Assembly (NCBI GenBank): GCA_031426215.1
Contig: JANPKU010000141.1
Coordinates: 1-64,000, forward strand
DNA: 64,000 nucleotides
Direction: 5' to 3'
From: Sva-07 sp031426215
Lineage (GTDB): Bacteria; Actinomycetota; Acidimicrobiia; Acidimicrobiales; Ilumatobacteraceae
The notes under the pieces were generated by a model that saw only the letters and a list, made by a program, of their open reading frames with translations, was not told the DNA's origin and did not search any database. Numbering within the stretch: position 1 is the stretch's first letter; each line of letters starts with the position of its first letter. Below are positions 1 to 8,846 of the stretch, piece after piece. The translations under genes were made by a program, and so were the position numbers.

Positions 1-1095
1 AAGAACACCGAGGGCCTCCTGCGAGCCTGGACGCACGTCGACCGGGCCCTGGGACACGGGGTACATCTGGTCGTCGCCGGCGCCCACGCTCCGGAGGTGT
101 TGGGGCGTTGGCAGGCGTGGGCCGCCGACGCCGGGGTGACCGAACGGGTCGTGTTCACCGGCGCGCTCGTCGATGATGAACTCGTGGCGTTGCTGCAGGG
201 AGCGGCGCTCTCGGTGATGCCGTCGCTCGAGGAAGGCTTCGGGCTCCCGGTGCTCGAGGCTGCGGCGTGCGGGGTGCCGGCCATTGCGTCGAACGTGTCG
301 TCGCTGCCCGAGGTGCTCGACGAACCTGCCGCCTGCTTCGACCCGCACGATCCTCAGGCGATCGCCGATGCCATCGTGAAAGCCCTCACCGACGAGGCGC
401 ACCGCTCGGTGCTGCTCGCTGCCGGTCGACGTGCCGTCGAGCGCTGGACGTGGTCGAATGCTGCGAGCGCCACGATCGGAGCACTCGAAAGGCTGGGACC
501 GCGCTGGCCCCAGCGACCGCGGCGATCCGAACAGCGGCTAGCGATCGCCGGTGTCAGCGCAGCAGGCGGAGCATCGAACGCTCTTATCGGTAACGCCAAC
601 GACAACGTGATCGACTCGCTCCGCGCCGCCGGCAACGACGTGACGGCGCTCGTCGACAATGCCGGATGCCCCGAGCCCACCCACGCCGCCGGTGACCGCT
701 GGCCGGTCCGGGCACTCGGCCGGTACGTCAAGCCGTGGGACTTCGACCACATCATTGCCGTGCTCGGTGCCGCCCCACAGCACCTCGCAACGTCGGCGAT
801 GGCGCGCACGGTGCCCTGTCATCTCTGGGTCCACGACGCAGCGATGGTCGGTGTCCGATTCGGGGCCAACCTCCAAGCGCTCGAGAACGCCCGATCGGCC
901 ATCGTCGCATCCGACGAGGCCGCTGAACTGTTGCGCCGGGCGGCCGACCGTGCGTGCCCGATACTCGTGCTCGACCCTGGACTCGGCGCCGACGAGTCGG
1001 CGACCGCACTGGCAGTGTGGCTTGCCGACGTCGGCCACCTCGATGCGTCGACGATTCGCCACGCAACGCCACAGATAACCTCTGCCGACTCATGA
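1..1095 (+). CDS. Glycosyltransferase family 4 (GT-B), 5' truncated
   Basis: The reading frame is open from the first base, so the true start lies left of the window. The visible part is the C-terminal nucleotide-sugar-binding half of a GT-B transferase: VVFTGALVDDELVALLQGA, then the EX7E-type motif in EEGFGLPVLEAAACGVP and SNVSSLPEV, which bind the donor sugar nucleotide in GT4 enzymes. After about residue 175 (counted from base 1) there is a further domain of about 185 residues, starting near RLAIAGVSAAGGASNALI, that looks like an incomplete second transferase-like fold. It is the first of three consecutive glycosyltransferase genes and overlaps the next by ATGA (1092-1095), which suggests translational coupling. 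Likely role is surface polysaccharide or glycan assembly; acceptor and sugar are unknown. Confidence 0.85.
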   Translation, partial: KNTEGLLRAWTHVDRALGHGVHLVVAGAHAPEVLGRWQAWAADAGVTERVVFTGALVDDELVALLQGAALSVMPSLEEGFGLPVLEAAACGVPAIASNVSSLPEVLDEPAACFDPHDPQAIADAIVKALTDEAHRSVLLAAGRRAVERWTWSNAASATIGALERLGPRWPQRPRRSEQRLAIAGVSAAGGASNALIGNANDNVIDSLRAAGNDVTALVDNAGCPEPTHAAGDRWPVRALGRYVKPWDFDHIIAVLGAAPQHLATSAMARTVPCHLWVHDAAMVGVRFGANLQALENARSAIVASDEAAELLRRAADRACPILVLDPGLGADESATALAVWLADVGHLDASTIRHATPQITSADS

Positions 1096-2462
1096 GTTCC
1101 GACCTCCCGATCGTCCGCGTCGTCGTGTTGAACTTCGATGGCGGCGACATGACCTTCGAGTGCCTCGACTCGTTGCTGGCATCCGACTGGCCAGCCGATC
1201 GTCTCGACATCGTGATGGTCGACAACGGCTCGCTCGACGACGTCGTCGAACGCATCGCCACCGACGAGCGGTACCGATCGATCAGGGTGCTCGAACCCCT
1301 GGCCAACCTCGGATTTGCCGGCGGCTGCAACCTCGGCATCGGTGTCGCCGGCGATCACGACTACGTGGCGCTGCTGAACAACGACGCCACCGTGGACCCC
1401 GGCTGGCTGCGGGCGATGGTGCCGGTCGCCCAGTCCGACGACCGCATCGGCGCCATCGCCGCGAAGATGCTGTTCGCCGACCGCTTCCACGGCATCGAGT
1501 TCGACGTACCCGACGCATCGCACATCCTCAAGAGCGAGGATCGTCTGTTGGGCGTGCGGGTCACCGGGGTACGTCTCGATGGTGTGCGCGTCGATGATCG
1601 CCTGGCCTTCGACGAAGGCTTCCACGGCGCCGAACCGCCGCAGCTGAAAGACGGCGAAGAGTTCGCCCGCTGGTCGAGCGCCACGGCCGCGCTGCGGATT
1701 GCCTCCGACGGTTCGGTTCCGAGTGTCATCTCGGTGCGGTTGTCCTGCCTCGAACCACGACCGTTCACGCTGCGCTCGACGATCGACACGGTGACCGGAA
1801 CCGTTGGTCCCGAAGCGCAGTGGTTCGACGTCAAGCTCCCCCCGGAGCCGTTCGACGTGATCAACAACGTCGGCTCGAACCTGTTCGCGGGAGGCTTCGG
1901 CGGTGACCGCGGGTTCCTCGAAGTCGACGAAGGCCAGTACGAAGAACCCGCCGATGTGTTTGCCTGGTGTGGGGGAGCGGTGCTGCTGAAGCGTCGCTAC
2001 CTCGACGACGTCGGCACTTTCGACGAGCGCTTCTTCCTGTATTACGAGGACACCGACCTGTCGTGGCGCGGCCAACTTCGAGGGTGGCGATACGTGTACG
2101 AACCGGGCGCCCTCGTGCGGCATCACCACGCCCAGTCGTCCGGGGTCGGCTCGCCGTTCTTCCGGTTCTCCACGGAACGCAACCGGTTGCTGATGCTTGC
2201 CAAGAATGCGCCGGCCAAGCTGGCGTGGCGCTCGGGCCTGGGCGAGGTTCGTCGGGCCGTCACCACCACGATCCGTCACTACGTGCTGCGCCCGCTGACC
2301 CTGCGGTTGCCGGCACGCCCCGAGGTCGCGGCGCGGTGGGCGGTCTGCAACGGCTATCTGCGCCTGCTTCCCGCCATGCTGCGCGATCGATGGACGTCGG
2401 AGCGGACCGTGTCACGCGACGACGTGATGGCGTGGGAGGTCGTCAAATGGCCACAGGCATGA
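1092..2462 (+). CDS. Glycosyltransferase family 2 (GT-A)
   Basis: 456 residues from an ATG that overlaps the previous stop (ATGA); the open frame extends upstream but the overlap fixes the start. The N-terminus is a GT2 fold: IVRVVVLNFDGGD, the VMVDNGSLDD nucleotide-binding segment and a DXD-like LLNNDATVD that would bind the metal-nucleotide sugar. Between residues about 140 and 260 there is an insert with an extended, beta-rich look. The acceptor-side motif FDERFFLYYEDTDLSWR then follows, as in rhamnosyltransferase-like GT2 enzymes. The C-terminus is basic and amphipathic, which suggests membrane association. Part of a three-gene glycosyltransferase operon; donor and acceptor cannot be told from sequence. 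Confidence 0.88.
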   Translation: MSSDLPIVRVVVLNFDGGDMTFECLDSLLASDWPADRLDIVMVDNGSLDDVVERIATDERYRSIRVLEPLANLGFAGGCNLGIGVAGDHDYVALLNNDATVDPGWLRAMVPVAQSDDRIGAIAAKMLFADRFHGIEFDVPDASHILKSEDRLLGVRVTGVRLDGVRVDDRLAFDEGFHGAEPPQLKDGEEFARWSSATAALRIASDGSVPSVISVRLSCLEPRPFTLRSTIDTVTGTVGPEAQWFDVKLPPEPFDVINNVGSNLFAGGFGGDRGFLEVDEGQYEEPADVFAWCGGAVLLKRRYLDDVGTFDERFFLYYEDTDLSWRGQLRGWRYVYEPGALVRHHHAQSSGVGSPFFRFSTERNRLLMLAKNAPAKLAWRSGLGEVRRAVTTTIRHYVLRPLTLRLPARPEVAARWAVCNGYLRLLPAMLRDRWTSERTVSRDDVMAWEVVKWPQA

Positions 2463-3661
2463 CGTCGCCGGCGCAGCCCGGTTCTCCGACTCGACGCCTT
2501 CGCGTCGGCGTGTACGACCTGTACTGGCAGACCCTCGGCGGCGGCGAGCAGGTCGACGGCAGCATCGCCCAGGTGCTGGCAAGCGATCACGACGTCACGC
2601 TTCTCGGACCCCACGCACCCGACGTCGGCGCCACGATGCGCCGGCTCGGCGTCGACTTGTCGGCGTGCGCGTACGACCGCGTCGTCGACGACGGCGAGGC
2701 CAGCGAGGCCAGCGCCGACTTCGACGTGTTCGTCAACGGCACCTATCTGAGCAAGGCGATCAATCGGGCACCCGTCGGCTACTACTACGTGCACGTCCCC
2801 GGTGAGATACCCACACGATCCGATCATCTGCGCAGCCGCCTCGGCGTCGCCGGCGTCAAGGCACTCTCGTTGGCACCTCGCCTCCCGCAGCGCCTCACCG
2901 AGGTCCAGGCCGCGTTCGACCGTCGTGTCACCCGCGTCGAGTTCGTTCCCTCGTACACCCGCTATCTGTCCAACTCGAAGTTCACCGCCGCGTGGGTCGA
3001 GCGCCTGTGGGGGCGACACAGTGACGTGCTGTACCCGCCCGTGCGGCCGAGCGTGCGCCCCGGTGTGAAAGCGCCGCTGATCCTGGTGCTCGGTCGCTTC
3101 TTCGACCCGTCATTCGGACACAGCAAGAAGCAGCACGAACTGCTCGCCACGTTCCGCGAGCTGCACCGGTCGGGCCGTCTTCCCGGCTGGCGGATGGCGA
3201 TCGTCGGGGGTTGCGACGCAGCGAACCGTGACTACGTACTGGCCGTGAAGCGGGCCGCCCGCGGACTTCCGGTGGAGGTGCACGTCAACGCTCCCGGTGC
3301 GGTGGTCGAGCGGCTGCTCGGCGAGGCGACGCTGTACTGGCACGGTGCCGGTCTCGGCGAGCACGCCGAACTCCATCCCGAACGGTTCGAACACTTCGGC
3401 ATCTCCGTCGTAGAAGCCATGGCCGCCGGTGCGGTTCCGTTGGTGTTCGGTGCAGCGGGTCCCGGCGAGATCGTCCAGGACGGCATGAACGGAGTGCACT
3501 GGAGCACGCTTGCGGAGCTCCGCAACCGCACTGAAGGCCTCGTCGCCGACCCGGCACGAATCACCCAGTTGTCCAATGCCGCCGTCGTGCGTGCCGCCGA
3601 CTTCTCGGCAACAGCCTTCGCCGCCTGCCTGAACGAGCTCGTCGCCACCGACCTCAGCTGA
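2447..3661 (+). CDS. Glycosyltransferase family 4
   Basis: 404 residues. ATG 2447 is chosen because GGGAGG (2434-2439) lies seven bases upstream; ATG 2459, which makes an ATGA overlap with the previous stop, is the alternative. The N-terminal acceptor domain begins RVGVYDLYWQTLGGGEQVDG. The donor domain has LVLGRFFDPSFGHSKKQHELL, then WHGAGLGEHAELHPERFEHFGISVVEAMAAGAVPLV with the EX7E donor motif and GPGEIVQDGMNG. That arrangement resembles ALG11-like mannosyltransferases, but specificity cannot be assigned. Third gene of the operon; its 3' end overlaps the convergent secreted-protein gene by eight bases. Confidence 0.85.
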   Translation: MATGMTSPAQPGSPTRRLRVGVYDLYWQTLGGGEQVDGSIAQVLASDHDVTLLGPHAPDVGATMRRLGVDLSACAYDRVVDDGEASEASADFDVFVNGTYLSKAINRAPVGYYYVHVPGEIPTRSDHLRSRLGVAGVKALSLAPRLPQRLTEVQAAFDRRVTRVEFVPSYTRYLSNSKFTAAWVERLWGRHSDVLYPPVRPSVRPGVKAPLILVLGRFFDPSFGHSKKQHELLATFRELHRSGRLPGWRMAIVGGCDAANRDYVLAVKRAARGLPVEVHVNAPGAVVERLLGEATLYWHGAGLGEHAELHPERFEHFGISVVEAMAAGAVPLVFGAAGPGEIVQDGMNGVHWSTLAELRNRTEGLVADPARITQLSNAAVVRAADFSATAFAACLNELVATDLS

Positions 3662-5591
3662 CGTAGCCCATCACGTCGAGGAGGACGTTGGCCGAGCCGG
3701 GACCGTTGGAGATCGACAACGAACCACCGGCGCCGAGCTTGAGCATCACCAGGTTCGGCACGCTCTGGCCGGCGAGGAAGTTGAGGTTCGACGCTTCGGG
3801 CTGTGCCGCGCCGGCCGGCCACGCCGACAGGAAGCCCCACGCCGTGGTGTTCGTGGCGGTCAGGTTGGCGATCACCGCGGTGGCGTTCGCCGGCACGCTG
3901 CCACGAGCGGCGACGACGACACTGCGCACCTCACCCTCGCCCCACGGACGAGCGGGCGTGCCGACACCGGAACGCGAATCGACCACACGTTCCGGGGTGA
4001 TCGTGGTGACCCTTCCGCCGTTCGCACCGAAGCTGCCCATCACGTCGACGATCACGTCGGCGCTCGCCTCGGCCATCAACAGCTTGATCCGGCCGCCAGC
4101 ACCCACCTTGACGACCGCAGTGTTGGCGCGGACACCTCCCGGCACGATGTTCACGTTCGACGCATCGGGCACCGGCTGCCCGTCCGGGAATGCCGTCACG
4201 AAGCCAATCCGGTCGGCGCCGGTCAAGGTGATGTTCACCACCACACTCTCGGCGTCGCGAGGGATGCCGGCCACACCGGCAACCTGCAGGCTGCGGATCT
4301 CGCCCGCAGCGAATTTGGTTGCCGGTCCAGCGATCCCGGTGCGGCTGTCCATCAACCGCTCGGGCACGACACCGGAGAATCCGGCACCATCGAGGTAGGC
4401 GCCACCGGTACCGAACCAGCCGGCGATGTCGGCGATCACGTGGGTCGGCCCGAGATAGTTGGAGATGCGGATCTTGCCGCCGGCACCCACCCGGGCCAGC
4501 ACCAGGTTCGGCACCGGATCGGAGTTGTCGATGTTGAGGTTCGATGTCGACGGGAATGCGCCGTAGGTGCCCTGGTCGTTGAAGATGTCATCGGCACGCG
4601 GCGGCTTCGGCACCACCGACATGAAGCCCGGGCCGGGGGCGCCTGCGCTCACTGCCGTGACGTTGAGCAGCACGGCGGACACACCGCTGGCCGGCACGCC
4701 GTATCGCCCGGTCACCTGGAGGTCGTGGTTCGCGGTCTCGTCGCGGCGTGTGATCGGATCGGGCGAGGGGTGACGTCCGTCGCCGGAGCGCACCGGACCC
4801 CAGATACCGAGCCCGCGGCGCGTGTCGAGGATTCGAGTCGGGGTCGTCGAGTGGAACGAGCCGGCAGTGGTCCCTGGGCCGCCCGCCAGGTAGGTGCACG
4901 TGTCGAAACCGAAGCAGATCGCATCGAGGTCGATCGTCGGGATCGCGCCCGGACCGATGTCGGGTGTCGCCGTGATTTTCGTGCCGGTTGCGGTGTCGGT
5001 GACGAACAGGATGTAGCGGCCGGCCCAACCGATGCCGCCACTCCATGTGGCGCCCCGACTCGCCGTCGACGCGAACGCGCCGTAGGCGACTCGTCCATTG
5101 TTCTGCAGCGGCGCAGGTGGTTCGGGATATCCCGTCGGTATCTGGAACGTGTCGACGACGACGCGGCCGTCATTGATCTTGGAACCCGACAAGATCCCGC
5201 CGCGGATCGCGAATCCGCCACCCTGGCCGTCGATCGGCATCGCGATCGCACCCAGGTCGCCTCCGCCGATGTTGGCCTCGATGTGGACACCGCCGACGTT
5301 CTCCCAGCCGTTGTAGTAGCCGCACCGGCCCGGATACATCTCGATGCGGACCTGGTCGGGGGTGCCGCCCACACCGAACGAGATGGCGCCAGGGCCGCCG
5401 CCCAGGTCGCACGGCGAGATGTCGTAGCCGGGGCTGCTCGACCCGCCGATTGCGTCCACGCCGATGTGCACCTGGGTGTTGACCGACATGCCGAACTGCG
5501 CCGCAGCGACGGGCGAGCCGGCGCCGACGGCGACGGTGGTCGCACCGATCAGCGAGCACAGCAGGGGCAGGACGTAGCGGGCACGCACCAT
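3654..5591 (-). CDS. Secreted protein with three C-terminal repeat modules
   Basis: 645 residues from ATG 5591, which has AAGGA seven bases upstream; an ATG at 5624 in the same frame lacks this. MVRARYVLPLLCSLIGATTV...AVAAAQF is a clear Sec signal peptide. Residues about 35-240 form a Gly-rich domain I do not recognise. Three modules of roughly 130 residues follow, each starting with a (I/L/V)(L/M/V)DSR or LDTR box and closing with a VIxDVxG(W/Y)xx box, with ALLNVTAV- and SNLN-type segments between. The same module type occurs in the proteins at 12967 and 15480, so they are paralogous extracellular domains, probably cell-surface or matrix proteins. No catalytic motif was seen. Function unknown. 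Confidence 0.8.
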   Translation of the reverse strand: MVRARYVLPLLCSLIGATTVAVGAGSPVAAAQFGMSVNTQVHIGVDAIGGSSSPGYDISPCDLGGGPGAISFGVGGTPDQVRIEMYPGRCGYYNGWENVGGVHIEANIGGGDLGAIAMPIDGQGGGFAIRGGILSGSKINDGRVVVDTFQIPTGYPEPPAPLQNNGRVAYGAFASTASRGATWSGGIGWAGRYILFVTDTATGTKITATPDIGPGAIPTIDLDAICFGFDTCTYLAGGPGTTAGSFHSTTPTRILDTRRGLGIWGPVRSGDGRHPSPDPITRRDETANHDLQVTGRYGVPASGVSAVLLNVTAVSAGAPGPGFMSVVPKPPRADDIFNDQGTYGAFPSTSNLNIDNSDPVPNLVLARVGAGGKIRISNYLGPTHVIADIAGWFGTGGAYLDGAGFSGVVPERLMDSRTGIAGPATKFAAGEIRSLQVAGVAGIPRDAESVVVNITLTGADRIGFVTAFPDGQPVPDASNVNIVPGGVRANTAVVKVGAGGRIKLLMAEASADVIVDVMGSFGANGGRVTTITPERVVDSRSGVGTPARPWGEGEVRSVVVAARGSVPANATAVIANLTATNTTAWGFLSAWPAGAAQPEASNLNFLAGQSVPNLVMLKLGAGGSLSISNGPGSANVLLDVMGYVS

Positions 5592-5628
5592 GAGGGGATC
5601 CTTCGAGTTGGAGAGCAGCAACAACTTG

Positions 5629-7992
5629 TTATCGGTTGTGGTCGCTCGCGGCTTGAGCCCGCCGTCGCCCGATCACCGTATCCGTGATCACCAGCGCGAT
5701 GGTCGCGGCGATCGCCAGCAGTGCCAGCACCAGCGTGGCAGCGAGCCAGGGCGAGCGATACGTGAACACGAGTTCGTGCTCGCCGGGCGGAACCGCCGCC
5801 CCGAGGAAGATGCCGTCGACCTCCACGACGTCGACATCGTCGCCGTCGATGGTCGCGCTCCATCCCGGAAGTGCCTGCTGGGCGACACTCACCACGGTGC
5901 CCCGGTCGAACTCGAGGCTCACTGCGATGTGCTCGGGCCGCTCGCGCTTCAACGGCACGGCGACCGGGGCGCAGTCGGCCGCACACGACAGCGCCTGCGA
6001 CGCATCGGCCAGCAGCGCACTCTCGGCGACCGACGAGCGATCGGAGCGCAGTTGTTCGGCCGGGTCGTCCGACACGATCGCCGACGACCATGCGACGGCG
6101 TCGCCGACCCACGACGGGTTCTCCCACACCTCGAACAGGTCATCGGCCGCAACCGGGCCGGTCCAGCCCGGGATGAAGTCGGCCGGCGGACGGGCGAGGT
6201 CGAGCAGGATGTAGCGCACACCGAGCCGGCCGAGCGGTTCGGGTTCGATCGGAAGCGTCAGGCTGTTGCGCAACGGCAGCTCGGTCGGCGGGTCGGGCTG
6301 GAAGCGGCGAAGTGCGTCGGCCCATCGCTGGGTGATCTGCACCCCGCCGTCGTAACCGTCGATCGACGCGACACCATGCAGCACGTTGGCGTTCGGGCGC
6401 ATGCCGGGCACCTGGTACTCCTCGGGGCGCCCATCGTCGGTGAGGGCCACGGTGAACCCGGCATCGACGTCGGCCAGGAAGTCGGTCGTCGCACTGCGAT
6501 GGCTCGTGAACGCCACGTCCGTCGTCATCTTCTGGGGGATCGAGTGCAGCGACATCACGCCGAGCTCGAGCGACGCCAGCCCCAGGAGGCCGATCGCGGT
6601 TGCTCGCATGATCCTCGGCGCGAACGTGTTGGCGGCGATCAACGCAAGCGCAGCAATCGCAGTGACCGCCCAGATGGCAGCCGATCGCCGATCGGCGGTC
6701 ACGACCACACCGAGCGCCAGCAGTACGACGACGACGACAGCGGCGATCGCTGTGCTGGTGAACTGCACCCGTTCGACACCTCGCCACAGCGCCTCGACCC
6801 CTGCACCGGCGAACAGGGCGGCCACGAGCACGACGATCACCAACCATCGTGACGAGGCCCGTGCCAGATCGAATCCGGGCACGACATCGAACGCCAACCG
6901 GAACAAGATCGACCGTGGACCGGTCGCCCACACGAGCGCCAGCAGCGCTACCAGCCCCAACGCGATCGTCCATGGCCGGGCCGTGCGGGACCGCAGGAGG
7001 GCAACGACACCGATCACCACGAGCATCGCGACGACCACCCCGAGGAACGCGATGCTCTCGAAGCCCGAGGCGAACTCGGCCGGGTCGCGGTTCTGCACGG
7101 TGCCGAGCAGTGCTCGTGCCAGGTATTCCGTCGGGAGCGACAATGCCGGTGAACGCAGCGCCTCGATGTCGCGTCCGCCCGTGATCGCGCTGTCGGCGGT
7201 GGCGTGGAGCACCGCGACCAACTGCGGGCCCGCGATCAGCACGCCAAGTGCCACTCCGCCGGCGACGTGACCGAACCGGCGCCAGCGGTGCCCGTCGATG
7301 GCGAACCCGATGACCGCAGCACCAGCGAGCACCCCCGCCTGATACACGAGCTGCGGATGTCCTGCGAGCAGGATCGCCGCCGTGGTGGCGCTGAGCCCGG
7401 CCACCGCACGCCACGGCCGGTCAGAGGTGATGACGGCGTGGATGGCGATCAGCAGCACCGGGATCCAGGCGAGCACGAGAATCTGTTCGAACTGCACCGT
7501 CTTGGTCAGCGTCGAACCGGCCGCCATGGCGACGAGCGCCGCGCCGGTGGCACCGATCGGCATGAGGCCGAGGCGACGCGCCAGCACGAGCATCCCGAAG
7601 CCCAGCAACAGCACGTGCGCGGCCACGATCACACCCATGGCCCGGTTGGTGCCCATCACCATCGTCAACAGGTTCGGGAGGTACAACGCGGCCGCCGACG
7701 GGTTGCCCAGATGCGGCACACCGCCGAAGATCAGATCGTTCAGGATCGGCAGGTGACCCTGTCGCAGCGCCCGTTCGGTGACCTCGAGATTGGGGCCTGA
7801 GTAGGCGTAGGTGTCGAAGCCGACGACGTAGCGGCCCGGGAACCAGAACGATCGGGTCAGCCACAGGCCCGCCAGTGCAACGACGGTGTACGGCGCAGCA
7901 GCGATCAGGCGAGTGCGGCGCGATGCGTCGGTCAGGCGGACGCTGTGCGCCCCTGCTTGTCCTTCTTCGCTGCCTTCTGCGCCTGCTTCCAC
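5629..7992 (-). CDS. YfhO-family multispanning membrane protein
   Basis: Large integral membrane protein, about 787 residues, with more than ten hydrophobic segments (for example PYTVVALAGLWLTRSFW, VIVAAHVLLLGFGMLVLA, WLVIVVLVAALFAGAGVEAL, LVLALLAIAATIALVITD). The YfhO hallmarks are the N-terminal GFDTYAYSGPN and NDLIFGGVPHLGNP stretch and the C-terminal periplasmic beta domain ending PPGEHELVFTYRSPWL before the last helix. YfhO proteins are GT-C-like and have been linked to glycosylation of surface polymers in Gram-positive bacteria. The start is uncertain: GTG 7992 has AAGG seven bases upstream but overlaps the preceding gene by 61 bases; no ATG lies between it and the first helix. Probably co-transcribed with the HhH-GPD gene. 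Confidence 0.8.
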   Translation of the reverse strand: MEAGAEGSEEGQAGAHSVRLTDASRRTRLIAAAPYTVVALAGLWLTRSFWFPGRYVVGFDTYAYSGPNLEVTERALRQGHLPILNDLIFGGVPHLGNPSAAALYLPNLLTMVMGTNRAMGVIVAAHVLLLGFGMLVLARRLGLMPIGATGAALVAMAAGSTLTKTVQFEQILVLAWIPVLLIAIHAVITSDRPWRAVAGLSATTAAILLAGHPQLVYQAGVLAGAAVIGFAIDGHRWRRFGHVAGGVALGVLIAGPQLVAVLHATADSAITGGRDIEALRSPALSLPTEYLARALLGTVQNRDPAEFASGFESIAFLGVVVAMLVVIGVVALLRSRTARPWTIALGLVALLALVWATGPRSILFRLAFDVVPGFDLARASSRWLVIVVLVAALFAGAGVEALWRGVERVQFTSTAIAAVVVVVLLALGVVVTADRRSAAIWAVTAIAALALIAANTFAPRIMRATAIGLLGLASLELGVMSLHSIPQKMTTDVAFTSHRSATTDFLADVDAGFTVALTDDGRPEEYQVPGMRPNANVLHGVASIDGYDGGVQITQRWADALRRFQPDPPTELPLRNSLTLPIEPEPLGRLGVRYILLDLARPPADFIPGWTGPVAADDLFEVWENPSWVGDAVAWSSAIVSDDPAEQLRSDRSSVAESALLADASQALSCAADCAPVAVPLKRERPEHIAVSLEFDRGTVVSVAQQALPGWSATIDGDDVDVVEVDGIFLGAAVPPGEHELVFTYRSPWLAATLVLALLAIAATIALVITDTVIGRRRAQAASDHNR

Positions 7993-8522
7993 TCCCGCAC
8001 CTTCCCCAACGATTCCGGCCCGTCGATGTCGGCGACCGATCGAGGGACGTCGTCGCCGAAGACGCCGGCCGCAGTCTGCCAGTCGGCGGGCTGCACGTTC
8101 ATGCGTTTCGCGAGGATGGCTACGAAGATCTTGGCCTTCTCGTCGCCGTAGCCGGGCAGTGCCCGCAAACGTTGATACAACTCGTCGCCCGACTCGACGC
8201 CCTTCCAGATGTTCGCAGCGTTGCCCTTGTAGTCGGTGACGAGCGCTTCGCAGACGGCGTGGATGCGCTTGCCCATCGAACCCGGATAGCGGTGGATCGC
8301 CGGCTTCTCGCAACAGATCGACACGAACTCCTCGACGTCCATCGCTGCGATCTTCTTGGGATCGAGGTGCCCGAGACGTTGCTTCAGCGTCGCCGGTCCG
8401 GCGAACGCCCATTCCAACGGCACCTGCTGGTCGAGCAACATCCCGATCAGCAGCGCATTGCCGTTGGAGTTCAGCAACTTGTCCGATGCCGTATCGCCAG
8501 TGATGTAGAGCGTGCCAGCCAT
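7932..8522 (-). CDS. HhH-GPD-type base excision repair protein
   Basis: 196 residues. The fold belongs to the endonuclease III / DNA glycosylase superfamily: a helix-hairpin-helix in LRALPGYGDEKAKIFVAIL (residues about 125-145) for DNA backbone binding, and helical segments ALLIGMLLDQQVPLEWAF and KRIHAVCEALV. The actinobacterial subfamily (TIGR03252-like) lacks the C-terminal Fe-S cluster, as here, where the tail is only a Lys-rich KQAQKAAKKDKQGR. Predicted role is removal of damaged bases in the cytosol; the substrate is unknown. A TAGCGT box ends six bases before the ATG, so the mRNA is probably leaderless. The downstream YfhO gene overlaps it. Confidence 0.82.
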   Translation of the reverse strand: MAGTLYITGDTASDKLLNSNGNALLIGMLLDQQVPLEWAFAGPATLKQRLGHLDPKKIAAMDVEEFVSICCEKPAIHRYPGSMGKRIHAVCEALVTDYKGNAANIWKGVESGDELYQRLRALPGYGDEKAKIFVAILAKRMNVQPADWQTAAGVFGDDVPRSVADIDGPESLGKVREWKQAQKAAKKDKQGRTASA

Positions 8523-8528
8523 CCGCTC

Positions 8529-8534
8529 ACGCTA
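8529..8534 (-). promoter_or_regulatory. -10 box TAGCGT of the HhH-GPD gene (leaderless)
   Basis: On the minus strand TAGCGT is followed by six bases and then the ATG at 8522. This spacing puts the transcription start on the start codon. No Shine-Dalgarno is present. Confidence 0.5.
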
Positions 8535-8540
8535 CCGAGG

Positions 8541-8641
8541 ATTACATCAGGGGTCAGACCCGCGATGTAACCGAGCAAGAATGAGGTGATGCGCTCGCTG
8601 CCCGGGTGCCGTTACATCGCGGGTCTGGCCCCTGATGTAAT
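8541..8641. repeat. Inverted pair of GGGTCWGACCC palindromes with TTACATC arms
   Basis: Two 31-base elements (8541-8571 and 8611-8641) are inverted copies with one mismatch. Each is itself palindromic: TTACATC, two bases, the GGGTC(A/T)G(A/G)CCC core, two bases, GATGTAA. The pair could fold into two small hairpins or one long 31-bp hairpin with a 39-base loop. It lies between divergent genes, so it is not a terminator. It belongs to the family also seen at 9484, 22894, 41159 and 44651. Confidence 0.85.
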
Positions 8642-8677
8642 CGTCTCAGCACGGATCTCAGAGGTAGCGTGACCGAT

Positions 8678-8775
8678 GAAGGGGAGTAGCCCCCAATCGC
8701 TTCATCGACACGCTGGGACCCACTGGTCCCCGGTGAGCGAGCCTGGACGAGCCAGGCGGGCAAGACCTTCGACCA
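8678..8775 (+). ncRNA. yybP-ykoY manganese riboswitch aptamer
   Basis: Both conserved ends of the yybP-ykoY aptamer are present: GAAGGGGAGTAGC (8678-8690) and GCAAGACCTTC (8760-8770). P1 is GAAGG (8678-8682) pairing with CCTTC (8766-8770), matching the Lactococcus form AAAGG/CCUUU. In between are two hairpin arms, including GGGACC...GGTCCC near 8715-8730 and GCCTGG...CCAGGC near 8741-8756. The class binds Mn2+ and usually turns on exporters. The gene 70 bases downstream encodes a cation-diffusion-facilitator protein, which agrees. Confidence 0.88.
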
Positions 8776-8842
8776 CTGGCACACGTCTGCCCGGGTCGAA
8801 GGGAGCCCTCCCGGCGTCCTTCGGTCCCGAAGACCGAAAGGA
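8766..8842 (+). promoter_or_regulatory. Riboswitch expression platform with SD-sequestering hairpin
   Basis: Three mutually exclusive pairings can be read. (1) CCTTCGACC (8766-8774, the 3' side of P1) is perfectly complementary to GGTCGAAGG (8794-8802). (2) CGAAGG (8797-8802) can instead pair with CCTTCG (8818-8823). (3) CCTTCGGTC (8818-8826) pairs with GACCGAA(A)GG (8832-8841), burying the AAAGGA ribosome-binding site (8837-8842). Mn2+ holding P1 together would free 8794-8802 to form pairing 2 and expose the site (ON). Without ligand, pairings 1 and 3 form (OFF). This implies translational control. Confidence 0.65.
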
Positions 8843-8846
8843 TTTG

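Noticed and set aside
819..2279. Long minus-strand open frame over the GT2 gene
   Set aside because: The plus strand has a convincing glycosyltransferase with motifs; the antisense frame shows no domain.
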